From an uncultured SAR116 cluster alpha proteobacterium (GTDB taxonomy: Bacteria > Pseudomonadota > Alphaproteobacteria > Puniceispirillales > Marisalimonadaceae): 64,000 nucleotides of DNA. Numbering within the stretch: position 1 is the first letter of the stretch; each line of letters opens with the position of its first letter. The stretch is taken from the NCBI GenBank assembly GCA_902619805.1, contig CACNGC010000002.1:83538-147537 (forward strand), written 5' to 3'. This document shows positions 55,834 through 64,000 of this stretch, one piece after another. The notes below the pieces were generated by a model. It saw only the letters and a list, made by a program, of their open reading frames with translations, had not been told where the DNA came from and searched no databases. The position numbers and the translations under genes are program-made.

Positions 55834-56451
55834 ATGACTAAAACAACTCATCAAAGAGTTTCGTCTGTTGATAGAAAAACTAATGAAACTCAGATTAAGG
55901 TTAGTGTAAATTTAGATGGTATTGGCAAAAATGCAATAACAACTGGGTTACCATTCTTTGATCATATGATCCAACAACTATCAAAACATAGCTTAATTGA
56001 CATTGATATAAAATGTAATGGCGATCTTGAAATTGATTCACACCATACGATGGAAGATGTGGGTTGGGCACTTGGCAAGGCAATTAAAGAAGCATTAGGT
56101 AATAAGCAAGGCATAAAAAGATACAGTTTTAGCTATTTACCTATGGATGAGTGTCTAACAAGATGTTGCGTTGACATATCTGGACGTCCTTGGTTAGTTT
56201 GGAATGTTTTCCTACCAAACATAACAATAAAAAATATTGAAACTGAGATATTCAGAGAGTTTTTTCAATCTTTTTCGCAATCTGCAGAATTTACACTTCA
56301 CATTGAAAATATTTATGGTCAAAACACACATCATATTATAGAATCATGTTTTAAGTCTATGGCTATTTCTCTTAGAAATGCAATTAATCTTGATCTTAGA
56401 AACTTAGACAATGTTCCATCTACAAAAGGAACTCTAACTGGAAATATGTAA
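55834..56451 (+). CDS. hisB: Imidazoleglycerol-phosphate dehydratase
   Basis: Manganese enzyme of 205 residues for the sixth step of histidine synthesis. RKTNETQIKVSVNLDGIGK at the start, then GLPFFDHMIQQLSKHSLIDI near residue 38, DSHHTMEDVGWALGKAI near 68 with metal-binding histidines, and GQNTHHIIESCFKSMAISLR near 168. It is monofunctional, without a HisN phosphatase domain. It opens a compact his operon hisB-hisH-GNAT-hisA-hisF-hisE-HIT. Confidence 0.98.
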   Translation: MTKTTHQRVSSVDRKTNETQIKVSVNLDGIGKNAITTGLPFFDHMIQQLSKHSLIDIDIKCNGDLEIDSHHTMEDVGWALGKAIKEALGNKQGIKRYSFSYLPMDECLTRCCVDISGRPWLVWNVFLPNITIKNIETEIFREFFQSFSQSAEFTLHIENIYGQNTHHIIESCFKSMAISLRNAINLDLRNLDNVPSTKGTLTGNM

Positions 56452-56452
56452 C

Positions 56453-57112
56453 ATGAACCTAACTATAATTGATTATGGTTCTGGTAATTTAAGGTCAGTA
56501 GAAAACGCTTTTAAAAATTCTGTTAAAAAAAATAAATTAAAATTTAATATTCAAGTTACTAACAAATTAGATTTAATTTCTAAGGCTGATCACTTGGTCT
56601 TACCTGGTGTTGGGTCATTTCCAGACTGCAAAAAAGGTTTAGAAGATATAGAGGGCTTAATAGAACTATTAAAAAGTGAAGTTATTAACAAAAGAAAAAA
56701 ATTTTTAGGAATTTGTGTGGGCATGCAACTTATGGTCGATTTTAGCTTAGAAAAACAAAGAACTGTAGGTTTCTGTTGGCTTGACGGTTATTTTAAAAAA
56801 ATTAAAACAAAAGGTTTAGATTACCTAGGTAGGAAATATAAAATTCCACATATGGGATGGAATAATCTACAAATCGAGTATAATAATCATCCAGTTTTAG
56901 ATAATATCAGTGAAAGCGAACAATTTTATTTTGTTCATTCTTACGCTTTGGAGTGTAAACAAACTGACCAAATAATAGCTAACACTAACTACAGTCAAAA
57001 AATTCCAGCAATAATTGGAAAAGAAAATTATATAGGAGTTCAATTTCACCCAGAAAAGAGTGGTAATTCTGGACAAAAATTTATATATAACTGGCTAAAA
57101 TGGAGACTTTAA
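56453..57112 (+). CDS. hisH: Imidazole glycerol-phosphate synthase, glutaminase subunit
   Basis: Class I glutamine amidotransferase of 219 residues that feeds ammonia to HisF. NLTIIDYGSGNLRSVENAF at the start, then HLVLPGVGSFPDCKKGL near residue 47, and the catalytic cysteine in FLGICVGMQLM near 84. Catalytic His and Glu are in GVQFHPEKSG near 198. The triad is complete. The elbow reads GICVG, not the common GICLG. It follows hisB by 1 bp. The cognate hisF is two genes downstream. Confidence 0.97.
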   Translation: MNLTIIDYGSGNLRSVENAFKNSVKKNKLKFNIQVTNKLDLISKADHLVLPGVGSFPDCKKGLEDIEGLIELLKSEVINKRKKFLGICVGMQLMVDFSLEKQRTVGFCWLDGYFKKIKTKGLDYLGRKYKIPHMGWNNLQIEYNNHPVLDNISESEQFYFVHSYALECKQTDQIIANTNYSQKIPAIIGKENYIGVQFHPEKSGNSGQKFIYNWLKWRL

Positions 57113-57128
57113 TACATGAAGAGATTAA

Positions 57129-57665
57129 ATGGAAAAGAAATTTAAAAAATATAATGTAAAAGCAGAATTATGTAAAAGTTTAAGTAAAATTGATTTACAA
57201 GAATTATGCGATGCAACTGAAGAGGCAATTTTAGCTGGGGGAGGTTTTGGATGGATTTCACCGCCATCACTAAAAACACTTCAAGATTACTGGAAAGGGG
57301 TTTTGCTTATTCCAGAAAGAATTTTGATTGTTGGGAAATTAGATAATGTTGTGGCAGGTTCTGCTCAGCTAATTAAACCAACTAAAAATAATGAAGCTCA
57401 ATCTCATTCTTGCACATTAAGTACTTTTTTCTTTGCATCTTGGGCAAGAGGATTTGGTCTTGCCAAAGCTGTTTTTGAAAAAGCTGAATTGAAAGCAAAA
57501 CAAGATGGTTTTAAAATTATTAATTTAGAAGTAAGAGAAACTCAATTACGAGCAATTCAATTGTATGAACAGGCTGGATATGTTAGGTCTGGTATTAATC
57601 CTAAGTCAGTTTTATTAGATGGAAAATATATAGCTGGTTACTATTATTATAAAGAACTAAAATAA
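57129..57665 (+). CDS. GNAT-family N-acetyltransferase inside the histidine operon
   Basis: Acetyltransferase of 178 residues. The acetyl-CoA loop is WARGFGLAKAVFEKAELKA near residue 105 (R-x-x-G-x-A type), then FKIINLEVRETQLRAIQLYE and the closing AGYVRSGINPKSV, the usual GNAT end. It lies 16 bp after hisH, and its stop shares one base with the hisA start, so it is translationally embedded between hisH and hisA. The substrate is unknown. Acetylation of an amino acid, an aminoglycoside or a protein are all possible. Its place suggests regulation or a linked metabolic step, which is an inference. Confidence 0.85.
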   Translation: MEKKFKKYNVKAELCKSLSKIDLQELCDATEEAILAGGGFGWISPPSLKTLQDYWKGVLLIPERILIVGKLDNVVAGSAQLIKPTKNNEAQSHSCTLSTFFFASWARGFGLAKAVFEKAELKAKQDGFKIINLEVRETQLRAIQLYEQAGYVRSGINPKSVLLDGKYIAGYYYYKELK

Positions 57666-58420
57666 TGAATGATAAAGTTTTCACATTATATCCTGCCATT
57701 GATATAAAAGATGGCAAATGTGTTAGGCTTCTTTTTGGAAATATGGAAAAAGACACAGTTTATAACAATAGCCCGTTAGATCAAGCTATGTGGTTTGTTG
57801 ATCAAGGTGCAGAGTGGTTGCACATTGTAGATTTAGATGGTGCAGTTACTGGTAAGAATGTAAATAAAAGAGTAATTGAGAAAATTTTATATAAGCTTCA
57901 TAACAGAGTGAAAATTCAATTAGGCGGGGGCATAAGAAATATTAATGATATAGATTTTTGGATAAAGAACTCAGTAAATCGAGTGATTTTGGGCACATTA
58001 GCACTTGAAGATCCAAATTTTATTAACCAACTCAGCAGAGAATATTTCAAAAAAATAGTTGTAGGTGCAGATGTTAGAAACGGAATGATTGCTTCTCACG
58101 GTTGGAAAAAACAATCCGATATAATTGCTGTAGATTTAATTAAAGGTCTTAATTCTTCTATTGTTAGTTCTGTTATTTATACTGACATAACTAAAGATGG
58201 TAGTTTAAAAGGTGTAAGCTTAGAACAAACAACTAAATTTGCCAAATCAATCCCACATTCAGTTATTGCCTCAGGGGGAGTTGCTTCATTAAATGATATT
58301 TCAAGATTAGCAAAACAATTTTCAAATGGAGTTAAAGGAGTAATAGTTGGACGGGCATTATATGATAAAAAATTTTCATTCTCAGAAGCGTTAAAAATAA
58401 TTAAAGAGACAAAAGTCTAA
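57665..58420 (+). CDS. hisA: ProFAR isomerase (HisA)
   Basis: TIM-barrel isomerase of 251 residues for the fourth step of histidine synthesis. YPAIDIKDGKCVRL near residue 9 carries the first catalytic Asp, LHIVDLDGA near 56 follows, then VKIQLGGGIRN near 81, NRVILGT near 105 and YTDITKDGSLKG near 177 with the second catalytic Asp. VIASGGVASLNDI near 198 binds phosphate. The start overlaps the GNAT stop by one base and the stop overlaps hisF by one base. Confidence 0.98.
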   Translation: MNDKVFTLYPAIDIKDGKCVRLLFGNMEKDTVYNNSPLDQAMWFVDQGAEWLHIVDLDGAVTGKNVNKRVIEKILYKLHNRVKIQLGGGIRNINDIDFWIKNSVNRVILGTLALEDPNFINQLSREYFKKIVVGADVRNGMIASHGWKKQSDIIAVDLIKGLNSSIVSSVIYTDITKDGSLKGVSLEQTTKFAKSIPHSVIASGGVASLNDISRLAKQFSNGVKGVIVGRALYDKKFSFSEALKIIKETKV

Positions 58421-59199
58421 TGCTTTCCACAAGAGTTATAGCGTGTCTAGATGTACACAATGGTAGAACGGTAAAAGGGATAAATTTTATTAATTTAAAA
58501 GATGCTGGTGATCCAGTTGAGCAAGCAAAGAAATATAGCATAATAGGTGCTGATGAGATTTGTTTCTTAGATATTTCTGCTACTCATGAAAAAAGAAGAG
58601 CAATGTTTAATGTAATTTCTAAAACTGCCGAATCTTGCTTTGTTCCACTTACTGTTGGAGGAGGTGTAAAAAATATTAGTGATTTTAGAGATCTATTAAA
58701 CTCAGGAGCTGATAAAGTATCAATTAATTCATCTGCAGTTTATAATCCAAAGTTAATAAAACAATCGTCAGACAAATTTGGAAATCAGTGCGTTGTTTTA
58801 GCAATTGATGCGATAGAAAACATAAATATGCCCAGCGGATACGAGATAACTACTCATGGAGGAAGAAAAAAGACAAATTTAGATGCTCTTAAATGGGCAA
58901 AGCAGGGAGAAAAGAATGGAGCTGGTGAAATCTTATTGACATCAATGGGATCAGATGGAACAAAAAAAGGTTATAATTTAAAACTTACAAAATTAATTGC
59001 AGAGAATGTTTCTGTTCCAGTAATTGCATCCGGTGGAGCTGGAAGACCAATAGATATGGTTGAGGTTGTTTTAAAAGCTGGAGCATCAGCAGTTCTTGCT
59101 GCATCAATTTTTCATTATGGTATCCATACAATACATTCGGTTAAAAAACAAATGTTTGAAAATGGGATACTGGTAAGGGATTGCGATCAAAATGAATGA
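58420..59199 (+). CDS. hisF: Imidazole glycerol-phosphate synthase, cyclase subunit
   Basis: TIM-barrel cyclase of 259 residues partnering HisH. RVIACLDVHNGRTVKGINF at the start includes the catalytic Asp, then EICFLDISATHEKR near residue 46, PLTVGGGVKN near 76, ADKVSINSSAV near 97, LLTSMGSDGTKKGYNLKLT near 168 with the second Asp, and VIASGGAGRP near 199. The usual ACLDV-K-DGRVVKGV is slightly changed but catalytic residues remain. It overlaps hisE by 8 bp. Confidence 0.98.
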   Translation: MLSTRVIACLDVHNGRTVKGINFINLKDAGDPVEQAKKYSIIGADEICFLDISATHEKRRAMFNVISKTAESCFVPLTVGGGVKNISDFRDLLNSGADKVSINSSAVYNPKLIKQSSDKFGNQCVVLAIDAIENINMPSGYEITTHGGRKKTNLDALKWAKQGEKNGAGEILLTSMGSDGTKKGYNLKLTKLIAENVSVPVIASGGAGRPIDMVEVVLKAGASAVLAASIFHYGIHTIHSVKKQMFENGILVRDCDQNE

Positions 59200-59512
59200 A
59201 CAAACAATAAAAGAATTATACAGTGTTTTAAAGCAAAGAAAAAATTCTAGTGAAGAACAATCATATACCTCGCATTTGATAAAAAATCCTGAACTACTAG
59301 CAAAAAAAATTGGTGAAGAATCATCAGAACTGATTATAGATTTAATTAAAAAAAATAAACAAGGTGCAATAAAAGAATCTGCAGATTTAATTTATCATGT
59401 TTTAGTTGTCTGGGTTTCTTTGGGTATTGATCCTGGTGAAATTTGGAACGAATTATCTTCTAGAAAGACAAAATCTGGGATTGAAGAAAAAAAAAATAGA
59501 GGAGTAAAATGA
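59192..59512 (+). CDS. hisE: Phosphoribosyl-ATP pyrophosphatase
   Basis: All-helical MazG-like enzyme of 106 residues removing pyrophosphate from PR-ATP (second step of histidine synthesis). LAKKIGEESSELIIDLIKKN (about residues 34-53) carries the EExxE metal motif, and KESADLIYHVLVVWVSLGID (about 60-79) the second motif with its acidic residue. It is a stand-alone HisE without a HisI domain. It overlaps the next gene by 4 bp. Confidence 0.96.
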   Translation: MNEQTIKELYSVLKQRKNSSEEQSYTSHLIKNPELLAKKIGEESSELIIDLIKKNKQGAIKESADLIYHVLVVWVSLGIDPGEIWNELSSRKTKSGIEEKKNRGVK

Positions 59513-59871
59513 ATAATTTATATGATGTAAACAATATATTTGCCAAAATATTAAGATCTGAAGTTCCTTGTAATAAAATATTAGAAAACGAATATGCCTT
59601 AGCTTTTTCTGATATTAACCCTCAAGCACCAATACATACACTAGTAATTCCTAAAAACCCTTATATTAATTTTCACGACTTTACAAAAAACGCTTCAACG
59701 AAAGAACATGAAAGTTTTTGGACACTGGTTAATGCAGTTATTGAACATTATAAAGTTGAAGTAGAGGGTTTTAGAATTATTACAAATTCAGGAAACAATG
59801 GTAATCAAGATGTACCCCACTTTCATATTCATCTTTTAGCTGGAGTAAATTTAGGAAGAATGATGAATTAA
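59509..59871 (+). CDS. HIT-family (HINT-like) nucleotide-binding protein
   Basis: Protein of 120 residues. NIFAKILRSEVPCNKILENE at the start, then ALAFSDINPQAPIHTLVIPK near residue 30, and the catalytic HIT motif in VPHFHIHLLAG near 106 (His-x-His-x-His). Enzymes of this branch cleave purine nucleoside phosphoramidates, AMP-lysine or adenylates. It closes the histidine operon and overlaps hisE by 4 bp, a common alphaproteobacterial arrangement. The physiological substrate is unknown. Confidence 0.93.
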   Translation: MNNLYDVNNIFAKILRSEVPCNKILENEYALAFSDINPQAPIHTLVIPKNPYINFHDFTKNASTKEHESFWTLVNAVIEHYKVEVEGFRIITNSGNNGNQDVPHFHIHLLAGVNLGRMMN

Positions 59872-59874
59872 AAG

Positions 59875-60828
59875 CTAGATTTCTAATTTATTCTCTATGA
59901 AATCCCAGAACATTTCCTCAATCGCTATTGAATCTAGATTTTTTATTTCTCTTATCCCAGTTGGAGAAGTTACGTTTATTTCAGTGATATAATCACCAAT
60001 TATGTCTATTCCAACAAAATATAGTCCTTTTTTTATCAAAGAAGGTGAAATTTCGTTACATATAATCCTATCTCTTTTTGTTAATTCTGTTTTCTCAGGC
60101 TTTCCTCCAACATGCATGTTTGATCTACTTTCACCTAATTTTGGAATTCTATTTATTGCTCCAACGGCTTCTCCATTCAACAAAATAATTCTTTTGTCAC
60201 CGTTCCTTACATCTTTTAAATATTCTTGTACCATTAAAGGTTCTTTATTTTGACTAAAAAACATCTCTAAGATTGAATTTAAATTTTCATCTTCAGGAAG
60301 AATATGAAATACACCTTGTCCGCCATTTCCATAAAGTGGCTTTATGATTATGTTTTTGAACTTTTTTCTAAATTCTTTGATAGCATCAATGTTTCGACTT
60401 ATTAATGTCTTTGGCATTAAATGTGAGAAATTTGTAACAAAGATTTTTTCTGGCGAATTTCTAACTTCAAAAGGGTTGTTTACTACTAATGTTGAACTTG
60501 GTAGTTTTTCAAGAATATGAGTTGCACTTATATAAGCCATATTAAAGGGAGGATCTTGTCTCATCATAATCACATCATATTTTGATAGTGGTTTTATAAA
60601 AGTATCGTGATATTTAAACTCATATAAATTATTTGATGAAGATAACTCTAATTCACAGATGTTTGCTAAAACATCATTGTTACTAAATATCAAATCCTCA
60701 GGTTTAAAAAAACTTACGCAATGTTTTCTTCTTTGAGCCTCCAAAGCAAGAGCAAAAGTTGTATCACCTTTGAGATCCAATGTTTCTAAGGGATCCATTA
60801 AGAATGCTATGTTCAGCTTACGATTCAT
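59875..60828 (-). CDS. gshB: Glutathione synthetase
   Basis: ATP-grasp enzyme of 317 residues joining glutamylcysteine and glycine. LNIAFLMDPLETLDLKGDTT at the start is the family N-terminus (DPL-E), VIMMRQDPPFNMAYI near residue 87 follows, then IIKPLYGNGGQGVF near 158 (glycine-rich ATP loop), YLKDVRNGDKRIILLNGEAV near 200 and ITEINVTSPTGIREI near 277. All metal-binding residues appear present. It overlaps the BON gene by 4 bp and converges on the HIT gene. Confidence 0.97.
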   Translation of the reverse strand: MNRKLNIAFLMDPLETLDLKGDTTFALALEAQRRKHCVSFFKPEDLIFSNNDVLANICELELSSSNNLYEFKYHDTFIKPLSKYDVIMMRQDPPFNMAYISATHILEKLPSSTLVVNNPFEVRNSPEKIFVTNFSHLMPKTLISRNIDAIKEFRKKFKNIIIKPLYGNGGQGVFHILPEDENLNSILEMFFSQNKEPLMVQEYLKDVRNGDKRIILLNGEAVGAINRIPKLGESRSNMHVGGKPEKTELTKRDRIICNEISPSLIKKGLYFVGIDIIGDYITEINVTSPTGIREIKNLDSIAIEEMFWDFIENKLEI

Positions 60829-61400
60829 CTTGTATCTTTATTTAGTATAATATAATTGTAAACTTCTTTAATAAATCTTGCACTTGAAGCATGGCTTTTT
60901 ACAAGATTCATCTCAAGTTCGTCATTTGCAACACCGCTAATATAAGCTTTATCGTTAACCACATCTATTGAAAAATTAAGACTGTTAATTGATATATCTG
61001 ACATTATTCGAGCTCTTATTTCGCCTAATGAAGCTATGTCTCTTGCAATATTTTTTATAGAAGATATATCAGTCACTTGAATTTCGTTATTAACTTCTTT
61101 AACACCTTTTATATTCCAAGCTAACTTCGAGAATTCAATTTTATCATTTGGATTATTTAATTTTCCTGTAAATAAAACTGAACCATTATTAACAAAAACT
61201 TTAGTATCTGCTATCAAATCTTCATTATGTTTATAAATCAGATTAGATATCTTTGTTTTAATAAGGTTATCGTTTATTGATGTGCCCAACCCTTTTTCTT
61301 TAGATGCAGCCCCTAAAGAAACCATTCCAATAGTCCCAACAATTGGAGCACATGACTGCAGAAAGAAAGTAATAATTGATATAAATAATAAATTTCTCAT
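60825..61400 (-). CDS. BON-domain lipoprotein (OsmY/DolP-like)
   Basis: Protein of 191 residues. Starting at the ATG at 61400, the signal peptide LLFISIITFFLQSCAPI has a lipobox (LQSC). An in-frame upstream ATG at 61451 adds 17 residues and would bury the signal, so it is not favoured. Two BON domains follow: residues about 45-115 (NDNLIKTKISNLIYKHNED) and 120-185 (GEIRARIMSDISINS). BON domains bind phospholipid, and DolP-type lipoproteins guard the outer membrane. The gene lies between gshB and rsmI, as often in this group. Confidence 0.86.
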   Translation of the reverse strand: MRNLLFISIITFFLQSCAPIVGTIGMVSLGAASKEKGLGTSINDNLIKTKISNLIYKHNEDLIADTKVFVNNGSVLFTGKLNNPNDKIEFSKLAWNIKGVKEVNNEIQVTDISSIKNIARDIASLGEIRARIMSDISINSLNFSIDVVNDKAYISGVANDELEMNLVKSHASSARFIKEVYNYIILNKDTR

Positions 61401-61453
61401 GCCTAACCCTTTCTCATAAGAAAACATTAAATTAAAAAAAAAAATTGTCATCG

Positions 61454-62356
61454 TTAAATTTTTCTATGTAGATCATTCCTTATCTTTATTGCTTCATTAT
61501 ATATCACTCTTCGAGGTAATTTTGTCTCTGTAATTACTTCTTTTACAGTGTCACGAAAAGATAGCCTTTCAAGTTTGTTTTTTATAATTACACTCAATGT
61601 TTCAATATCAAATTTTTTTTTAACATAACCATCAATTATTAAAATAACTTCTCCTTTTAAAGGGTTATTATTTTCTTCTCTTTCATCAACAATTTTTATG
61701 ACACTATTTAAATCACTAGTAATAATTTCTTCATAGGTCTTTGTTAGTTCTCTTGCAATTGAAATTTTTCTATTTCCAAAAACTTCTAGCATAACAGCAA
61801 GTGTATTATTAATTCTCAAACAAGTGTCAAACCATATTCCTGTCATGTTATATGTTTGAGTGGCTATAAATTGTTTTTTCTTTAAATTTTTTTTCGAAGA
61901 AACAAATCCACCAAAATAAAATTGATTTGTGGGAAGGCCTGATAATATTAAACCATTAATAACAGAAGAAGGACCTGGTGCATGAGTTACTTTAATATTA
62001 TTTAAATGACAGTCTTTGACAAGTTTATAACCAGGATCAGATATTAATGGTGTTCCCGCATCACTTACCATTCCAATGTTTATTTTTGAAAGGAGTTTAT
62101 TAATAATCTCTGGTCTCTTGTTTGAAGCATTATTGTCGTTATACGAAACAAGGTTTTTGCGCCTAATGTTGAGATGTGAAAGTAATTTCTTTGTTTTTCT
62201 GGTATCCTCACAAAGCAAAATTTCTACAGTCTCTAATAGTTTGATTGCTCTTAAGCTAATATCATCAAAATTACCTATCGGAGTAGAAATTAAATATAAA
62301 CAGCCATTTAAGTTTTTATCATATTGTCTTGGTTCTTCTTTACTTACTTTTTTCAA
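61454..62356 (-). CDS. rsmI: 16S rRNA 2'-O-ribose C1402 methyltransferase RsmI
   Basis: Tetrapyrrole-methylase-fold enzyme of 300 residues. LYLISTPIGNFDDISLRAIK near residue 21, ILLCEDTRKTKKLLSHL near 46, and GMVSDAGTPLISDPGYKLVK near 95 with the SAM-binding region are diagnostic. HAPGPSSVINGLILSGLPT near 125 follows. It pairs with RsmH in dimethylating C1402 of 16S rRNA. The C-terminal tail is basic. It lies head-to-head with the LppC-like gene over 40 bp. Confidence 0.96.
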   Translation of the reverse strand: MKKVSKEEPRQYDKNLNGCLYLISTPIGNFDDISLRAIKLLETVEILLCEDTRKTKKLLSHLNIRRKNLVSYNDNNASNKRPEIINKLLSKINIGMVSDAGTPLISDPGYKLVKDCHLNNIKVTHAPGPSSVINGLILSGLPTNQFYFGGFVSSKKNLKKKQFIATQTYNMTGIWFDTCLRINNTLAVMLEVFGNRKISIARELTKTYEEIITSDLNSVIKIVDEREENNNPLKGEVILIIDGYVKKKFDIETLSVIIKNKLERLSFRDTVKEVITETKLPRRVIYNEAIKIRNDLHRKI

Positions 62357-62396
62357 TATATTACCTTAAATTTATTTAAATTATCAGCGAGTTCTT

Positions 62397-63854
62397 ATGT
62401 TTTTTGATAATATTAAACATAATCTTATTATAATTCTTTGTATATTATTAATGATAAATGGATGTAATGACGAAAACAGTAAATTAATAATTGAAAATAA
62501 TTATAAAGCAGAAAAAACAAATAAAACATTTTTTAATAAAAACAATTTAAAGAAAGAAATATTAGGAAATAGAATAACAGAAAAAAATAACACTAAACTA
62601 AAAGAAGAAAATAATAATATTATTTTTGAATTTAGAAATGAGAGATTACTTCAAGGTAGAAATATTACTAATAATATTAAAGAAGAAAAAACGAGGTTGG
62701 CATTATCGGCTGTTCAAAAAATGTTTAAAAAAAATTTAAGTTCAAGTGATAATGAAATTAATCTAAAAAACAATGATAAAATTTCCACTTTGGATAGGTA
62801 TAATTTTGAAAAAAGTAAGTCTATAAATTATCAAAATATTATAGTTTTTCTACCATTAACAGGAAAGTATTCAAATTTTGGAAATAAAATAAGAAAATCA
62901 CTAGATTTAAGTATACTAAACTTTGGTAACAATGAAATAAAATTAATTTACTTTGATACTGGGAAAATTATTGATCAAGGACTCATTGCAAGTTTATTTA
63001 ATGAACTAAGACCGAAATTTATAATTGGTCCATTTACAAGGGAAGTATTAATAAAAATTAAGCCATTTGCAAAGAAGGACAATATTCCAATCCTCACGTT
63101 TTCAAATGACATTGCAATGGTGGAAAACAATGTATGGTCCTTAGGTTTCTCTCCGGAAGAGCAGATACAAAGTGTAATTTCGTGTGCCATAATGCATGGA
63201 TATAGTAAATTTGGTATTATAGCTCCTGATAACTTGTATGGGAAAATAATTTCTAGAGAAGCAATAGATTTAATTTCAATAAATGAAAAAAATTCTTATA
63301 GCTCACTTTTTCTTTCAAATGAAAACTTGAATAATAAAACAAATCTTTACTCAACTTTAAGAAGATACTTACAGTATTCTGAAACAGAAGAAACACATAC
63401 AAAATTTGAAACCATTCTTATAGGAGGAAAAAAAGAATTCATACTAGAAATAGCACCATTATTAGCTTTTTTTAATGTAGATTCAAAATTTGTGAAAATT
63501 TTAGGTACTGAAACATTTAATAGTAAAGAAATTAAAAATGAACCATCATTAGAAAAATCATGGTTTCCTCTAATATTAAGTAAGAAAAATGAACAATTTA
63601 AATTCCTTTGGAAGGCTGTGTGGGGAGGTACTAATGATTATTTTTCTAATGCAGGTTTTGATGCAGGTATAATAGGTATTAACTATATCAATAATTTACA
63701 AAAAAATCTTCTGTATTTTAATAATATTGAAGGCCCAGTAACTGGATTAATTATTGACAGAAATAGTTATGTAAAAAAACCTATTCAAGTAATGCAAATA
63801 GAGGATTTAGGAAATTTAACCAAAATTAAAAAATGCAGTAAGTCTAAGGATTAA
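62397..63854 (+). CDS. Penicillin-binding-protein activator, LppC/LpoA-like lipoprotein
   Basis: Protein of 485 residues. The signal segment IIILCILLMINGCN ends in a probable lipobox cysteine near residue 23. A long low-complexity Asn/Lys/Glu linker runs to about residue 140. The rest is a type-I periplasmic-binding fold: IIVFLPLTGKYSNFGNKIRK near 147, KFIIGPFTREVLIKIKPFA near 210, ILTFSNDIAM near 235, and VWGGTNDYFSNAGFDAG near 405. LppC/LpoA activates peptidoglycan synthases from the outer membrane. The linker is much less ordered than in E. coli LpoA. Position beside rsmI fits the alphaproteobacterial order. Confidence 0.85.
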   Translation: MFFDNIKHNLIIILCILLMINGCNDENSKLIIENNYKAEKTNKTFFNKNNLKKEILGNRITEKNNTKLKEENNNIIFEFRNERLLQGRNITNNIKEEKTRLALSAVQKMFKKNLSSSDNEINLKNNDKISTLDRYNFEKSKSINYQNIIVFLPLTGKYSNFGNKIRKSLDLSILNFGNNEIKLIYFDTGKIIDQGLIASLFNELRPKFIIGPFTREVLIKIKPFAKKDNIPILTFSNDIAMVENNVWSLGFSPEEQIQSVISCAIMHGYSKFGIIAPDNLYGKIISREAIDLISINEKNSYSSLFLSNENLNNKTNLYSTLRRYLQYSETEETHTKFETILIGGKKEFILEIAPLLAFFNVDSKFVKILGTETFNSKEIKNEPSLEKSWFPLILSKKNEQFKFLWKAVWGGTNDYFSNAGFDAGIIGINYINNLQKNLLYFNNIEGPVTGLIIDRNSYVKKPIQVMQIEDLGNLTKIKKCSKSKD

Positions 63855-64000
63855 TTAGATAATCTAAAATACTATTTAGTTTTATCATATGTTTCTTGTT
63901 TACTTTTAAGGTGTCGTCTTTAAACGATATTATTTTTTTATTTTGTAATTCTTTAAGAGACTTAAAATTAATAATAGATAAATTATTTATTTTAGAAACT
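63844..64000 (-). CDS. hemW: HemW-like radical-SAM protein, C-terminal end only
   Basis: The last 51 codons before a stop at 63844-63846 are visible, and the rest lies beyond the window. The sequence contains FKSLKELQNKKIISFKDDTL then KVNKKHMIKLNSILDYLI, which resembles the winged C-terminal end of HemW/HemN-type coproporphyrinogen oxidase-like proteins (l-T-x-x-G-x-x-x-l-N-x-I-L-x-x-L). The order hemW-LppC-rsmI-gshB is common in alphaproteobacteria and supports the call. It overlaps the LppC-like gene by 11 bp. The radical-SAM core cannot be checked here. Confidence 0.5.
   Translation of the reverse strand, partial: VSKINNLSIINFKSLKELQNKKIISFKDDTLKVNKKHMIKLNSILDYLINP

Noticed and set aside
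61401-61451. Longer BON-protein start at 61451
   Set aside because: It would place 17 residues before a good lipoprotein signal peptide, so the ATG at 61400 is preferred.

Overview
The window reads as a chromosome segment of a free-living, streamlined, AT-rich (about 30% G+C by eye) alphaproteobacterium, most likely marine. Supporting signs are the hemE / putative oriC / coaE / dnaQ / secB / Tim44 / Smr order, parB-parA-rsmG-mnmG-mnmE-rho with two perfect parS sites, a CcrM-type adenine methyltransferase next to rnhB, the DUF3576-leuS-lptE-holA order, short intergenic gaps, and DMSP/betaine-type metabolism. The exact clade cannot be fixed from this sequence alone.

Layout. 1-9438: lolA (partial), ftsK, a DapC-like aminotransferase, a UbiH-family hydroxylase, DUF971, LON-domain and thioredoxin-TPR proteins, then a Gfo/Idh dehydrogenase plus DegT aminotransferase sugar pair. 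9505-12099: an intact tRNA-Gly(GCC) followed by a 2.5 kb insert ending in a 70 bp direct repeat of the tRNA. This looks like a small integrative element with no recombinase of its own, carrying a secreted Ser/Asn-rich protein, an unknown 114-aa protein and a mini-operon of two tiny membrane proteins and a DUF4174-like protein. 12117-21518: one-carbon and osmolyte metabolism (DmdA-like DMSP demethylase, MetF-like reductase, DUF1445, PurT, a methyltransferase, a hydrolase, and a glycine-betaine-type ABC transporter). 21508-25204: nucleotide-sugar genes ugd, galU and a phosphohexomutase. 25250-34972: malate synthase G, ccrM, rnhB, moaB, lytic transglycosylase, uracil-DNA glycosylase, a TPR lipoprotein and ispE. 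34994-38443: tRNA-Gln, a decayed JmjC/cupin pseudogene, a response regulator with a degenerate receiver, ribA and a YggS protein. 38662-44327: porin, DUF3576 lipoprotein, leuS, lptE, holA.

44317-54596 is the replication-origin neighbourhood: parB, parA, rsmG, mnmG, mnmE, rho, hemJ and hemE run on the minus strand. An AT-rich intergenic region with DnaA-box-like sites (putative oriC, 52579-52853) follows, then coaE and dnaQ run away from it on the plus strand, with secB convergent. 54722-59871: Tim44-like and Smr proteins, then a compact histidine operon hisB-hisH-(GNAT)-hisA-hisF-hisE-HIT. 59875-64000: gshB, a BON lipoprotein and rsmI on the minus strand, an LppC-like lipoprotein on the plus strand, and the 3' end of a HemW-like gene.

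No stretch longer than 300 bp lacks a gene or gene remnant. The longest gaps are 52579-52853 (putative origin), 18217-18484 (promoter region of the transporter), 38444-38661 (porin leader with several inverted repeats) and 11822-12029 (right end of the element). The least ordinary parts are the recombinase-less tRNA-Gly element, the DmdA/MetF cluster close to a betaine-type transporter, the JmjC pseudogene, and the origin/parS/CcrM cell-cycle sites.
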